A stretch of DNA of 5,904 nucleotides from CAZNNH01 sp964574335 (lineage in GTDB: Bacteria > Acidobacteriota > Vicinamibacteria > Fen-336): the NCBI GenBank assembly GCA_964574335.1, contig CAZNNH010000268.1, positions 1 through 5,904 on the forward strand, in the 5' to 3' direction. Numbering within the stretch: the stretch's first letter is position 1; each line of letters starts with the position of its first letter. Positions 4,256-5,904 of this stretch are shown here, in pieces. The notes under the pieces are model-generated. The model was not told where the DNA came from, made no database searches, and saw only the letters and a list, made by a program, of their open reading frames with translations. The position numbers and the translations under genes are program-made.

Positions 4256-5904
4256 CTACTCTGGGCTCAGCAACTGACGGAGCCGGGTCCCGGCGGCAGC
4301 GCGGACCCCGGCGTCGTGGTCGTTGGCGGAAACCGCGAGCAGCAGGTTCCGGTCCGTCAGGTTGGGGTTTCGGACCGCCGCGGCCCGCACGGCCGGATTC
4401 GGGTCGTCGCCCGCGATGTCCGCCAGCAGGGCGGGCTCCGCCAGGTGGTGGTTTCCCGCGGCGGCCGCGCGGACAGCGTCCGGCATGTCGCTCCCGATGA
4501 TGTTGGCTAGAGCGGCCGGGTCGGTGAGGCACGCGGCCATCATCGCGCGCACCTGGTCGTCGCTCGATTGCGAGAGTAGGCGTGTCACGAGAGCCTGCTG
4601 CGGTCGGCTCTGCTGGCACAGCTTCTGAGCCGCCAGGTGTCGGTTGTTGGCAGCCGAGTCCAAACCGGCGACCTGTGCGAGGACAGACTGATCGGTGAGG
4701 CCACGATTCACGAGTGCTTGCCACCTCACCCTAGTCGACACGTCCTGCGTCGCGATCTTGGCCAGCAGCGGCTGGTACCTCAGTCTCTTGACCGCGGCGG
4801 CCCGCTCGCTCGGGTCTGCACCCTCCGTCGCGACGGCGATGAGGACCGGCTCATCCGTCACGCGCCACAGCGCTTCCAGGCGAACGTAGAGGTTGGGATC
4901 GTTCTTGGCAACGGAGGCCAGAGTCCCCTGATCGTCGATTCCAGCGAGTGCCGCCCTCCGCATCTCCGGCGATGGGTCGTGCAGGGCGATATGTCCCAGC
5001 ACCGCCTGGTCACGGAGCTTCTCGATCGCCATCTTGCGCAGCTTGGCATCGGGCTCGCTCTTCGCGATGACCGCCAACGTGTCCGGATCGTCGAGCGTCT
5101 TCAGGGCCGCCTCGCGCACGCTCGGGCTCTCGTCCTGTCTGGCGATCTGCGCCAGGATCGAAGGGTCGTCGAGAGCTGGCACGGCGGCCGCGCGGATCAG
5201 CGGGTCGTCATCTCCTCGGGCCAGCCGCGCGAGAAGCTCCTGATCCGCGAGCTTCCTGACGGCGCTGAGACGGGCCTGCCGCGCGTCGTCTGCTGCGGCA
5301 ATCTGCCCGAGCAGCGCCTGCCGGGTGTCGTCGAGGCGCATGACGGCGGCCCAGCGGACGTTGGCGTTGGGATCCCGGGCCAGCCGTGCCAGAGCCTCTT
5401 GGTCGGCTAGCTGGGCCGTTGCGGCCAGGCGCACCTCCGGGTCATCGGACGCCGCCAGGGAGCCGAGGCGTCCCTGATCCACCAGCTTTCGAATCGCTTC
5501 GCTGCGAATCCGCGAGTCCACGTTGGCGCTGGCGATGTCTGCCAGCGCGGCCTGGTCATCGAGTCTTCGCACCGCCGCTCTGCGAATCTGGAAGCTGTCG
5601 CGACCTGTGGCGATGTCCATGAGGGCCGCCTGGTCCGTGAGTCCCTCGATGGCGTTCATTCTGACGTCCGTGCTCGGATCGCTGCGGGCCACACGGGCGA
5701 GGACGGCCTGGTCCCGGAGGGCGGCCACGGCAGCCCTGCGCACGTACCCCTCGGAGTCCTCCAGCGCCATCGTCGCCAGAGTGGCCGCGTCACTCAGTCT
5801 CTTGGCCGCTGCAGCCCGGACGTGCCCATCGGGTGCGCCGAGCCCGAGATCCGCATAGATCTCCTGAGCCAGAGTCTGGTTCTCGACGCGTGCGGCGGCA
5901 GCCA
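4256..5904 (-). CDS. Long HEAT/LRV-type repeat protein, C-terminal part (N-terminus beyond window edge)
   Basis: The minus-strand frame is open from the right edge to TAG at 4256-4258, showing about 548 residues. The ATG at 5768-5770 is internal: 44 more in-frame codons upstream (with ENQTLAQEIYADLG and HVRAAAAKRLSDAATLAT) continue the same repeat. Almost the whole visible chain is one repeated unit, roughly xVRxxAVxxLxDQxxLAxIAxxDPx, mostly 26 residues long, about 21 times. Two short helices per unit should stack into an alpha-solenoid. HEAT units are normally 37-47 residues, so this is closer to LRV or short HEAT-like repeats; the last two full units, with VRNPNLTD, are plainly LRV-like. 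Such solenoids act as protein-binding scaffolds. No catalytic motif, membrane segment or C-terminal domain is visible; the chain ends LRQLLSPE just after the last repeat. Any signal peptide or effector domain would lie off-window. It is convergent with the nucleotidyltransferase genes. Function unknown. Confidence 0.88.
   Translation of the reverse strand, partial: AAAARVENQTLAQEIYADLGLGAPDGHVRAAAAKRLSDAATLATMALEDSEGYVRRAAVAALRDQAVLARVARSDPSTDVRMNAIEGLTDQAALMDIATGRDSFQIRRAAVRRLDDQAALADIASANVDSRIRSEAIRKLVDQGRLGSLAASDDPEVRLAATAQLADQEALARLARDPNANVRWAAVMRLDDTRQALLGQIAAADDARQARLSAVRKLADQELLARLARGDDDPLIRAAAVPALDDPSILAQIARQDESPSVREAALKTLDDPDTLAVIAKSEPDAKLRKMAIEKLRDQAVLGHIALHDPSPEMRRAALAGIDDQGTLASVAKNDPNLYVRLEALWRVTDEPVLIAVATEGADPSERAAAVKRLRYQPLLAKIATQDVSTRVRWQALVNRGLTDQSVLAQVAGLDSAANNRHLAAQKLCQQSRPQQALVTRLLSQSSDDQVRAMMAACLTDPAALANIIGSDMPDAVRAAAAGNHHLAEPALLADIAGDDPNPAVRAAAVRNPNLTDRNLLLAVSANDHDAGVRAAAGTRLRQLLSPE
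4259..5904 (-). repeat. Tandem array of about 21 degenerate 26-residue (78-bp) units within the solenoid gene
   Basis: Aligning on the Val/Ile-Arg at each unit start gives lengths 26, 26, 26, 25, 25, 28, 26, 26, 26, 26, 26, 26, 26, 28, 31, 26, 28 and 28 residues, counted from the unit at GYVRRAAVAALRDQ. Most fixed are the initial V/I/L/M-R, the A at position 5, the L at position 9, a D at 10-11 often followed by Q, and L-A-x-I/L/V-A near 15-19, with DP or DD at the turn. The DNA copies are diverged rather than identical, so this is an old protein-level duplication, not a recent DNA tandem repeat. Confidence 0.85.

Noticed and set aside
4637..5410. 257-codon plus-strand open frame opposite the repeat gene
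   Set aside because: It is a frame mirror of the 78-bp repeat; its apparent repeats follow from the real minus-strand array.
5768..5770. ATG as the start of the repeat protein
   Set aside because: The frame stays open for 44 codons upstream to the window edge with the same repeat pattern, so this Met is internal.
4259..5904. CRISPR array or DNA tandem repeat
   Set aside because: The 78-bp periodicity comes from diverged protein units in one open frame. There are no identical repeats with unique spacers.

Overview
This is a very GC-rich stretch (about 70% by eye). Its genes use codons ending in G or C, and they include a TolC-type outer-membrane channel, so the host is a Gram-negative bacterium. 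The mix of families (DUF2891, TolC, an esterase D/enterochelin-esterase-like remnant, a small nucleotidyltransferase pair and a long HEAT/LRV-type repeat protein) would suit Acidobacteriota or Myxococcota. That placement is an impression, not a proof.

Layout, left to right. (1) Bases 1-290 hold the C-terminal half of a flavin reductase-like FMN-binding protein that enters from the left edge. (2) Bases 375-2875 hold two + strand genes that overlap by ATGA: a secreted DUF2891 protein and a complete TolC-family channel. No periplasmic adaptor or inner-membrane pump gene follows tolC. (3) Bases 2872-3180 look like a deletion scar. A start codon overlapping the tolC stop opens a frame that dies after 37 codons, and antisense to it lies the N-terminal part of an alpha/beta-hydrolase esterase missing its catalytic half. 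(4) Bases 3185-3880 hold a compact module: direct repeats and a perfect hairpin, a strong Shine-Dalgarno, a 149-aa nucleotidyltransferase with all three expected acidic residues, and an overlapping 66-aa basic protein. The layout resembles a toxin-antitoxin or MNT-type two-gene unit. (5) Bases 3881-4255 hold no intact gene, but do hold a plausible coding remnant that becomes one continuous protein if one G is added to a G5 run. (6) From 4256 to the right edge, on the - strand, lies a large protein built almost wholly of about 21 visible degenerate repeats of 26 residues, intermediate between HEAT and leucine-rich-variant (LRV) repeats. Its N-terminus is outside the window.

The DUF2891-TolC pair is probably co-transcribed, and the nucleotidyltransferase pair is translationally coupled. 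The other genes have no evident shared pathway. The most unusual items are the repeat protein, the nucleotidyltransferase/small-protein module with its upstream hairpin, and the tolC-esterase junction.
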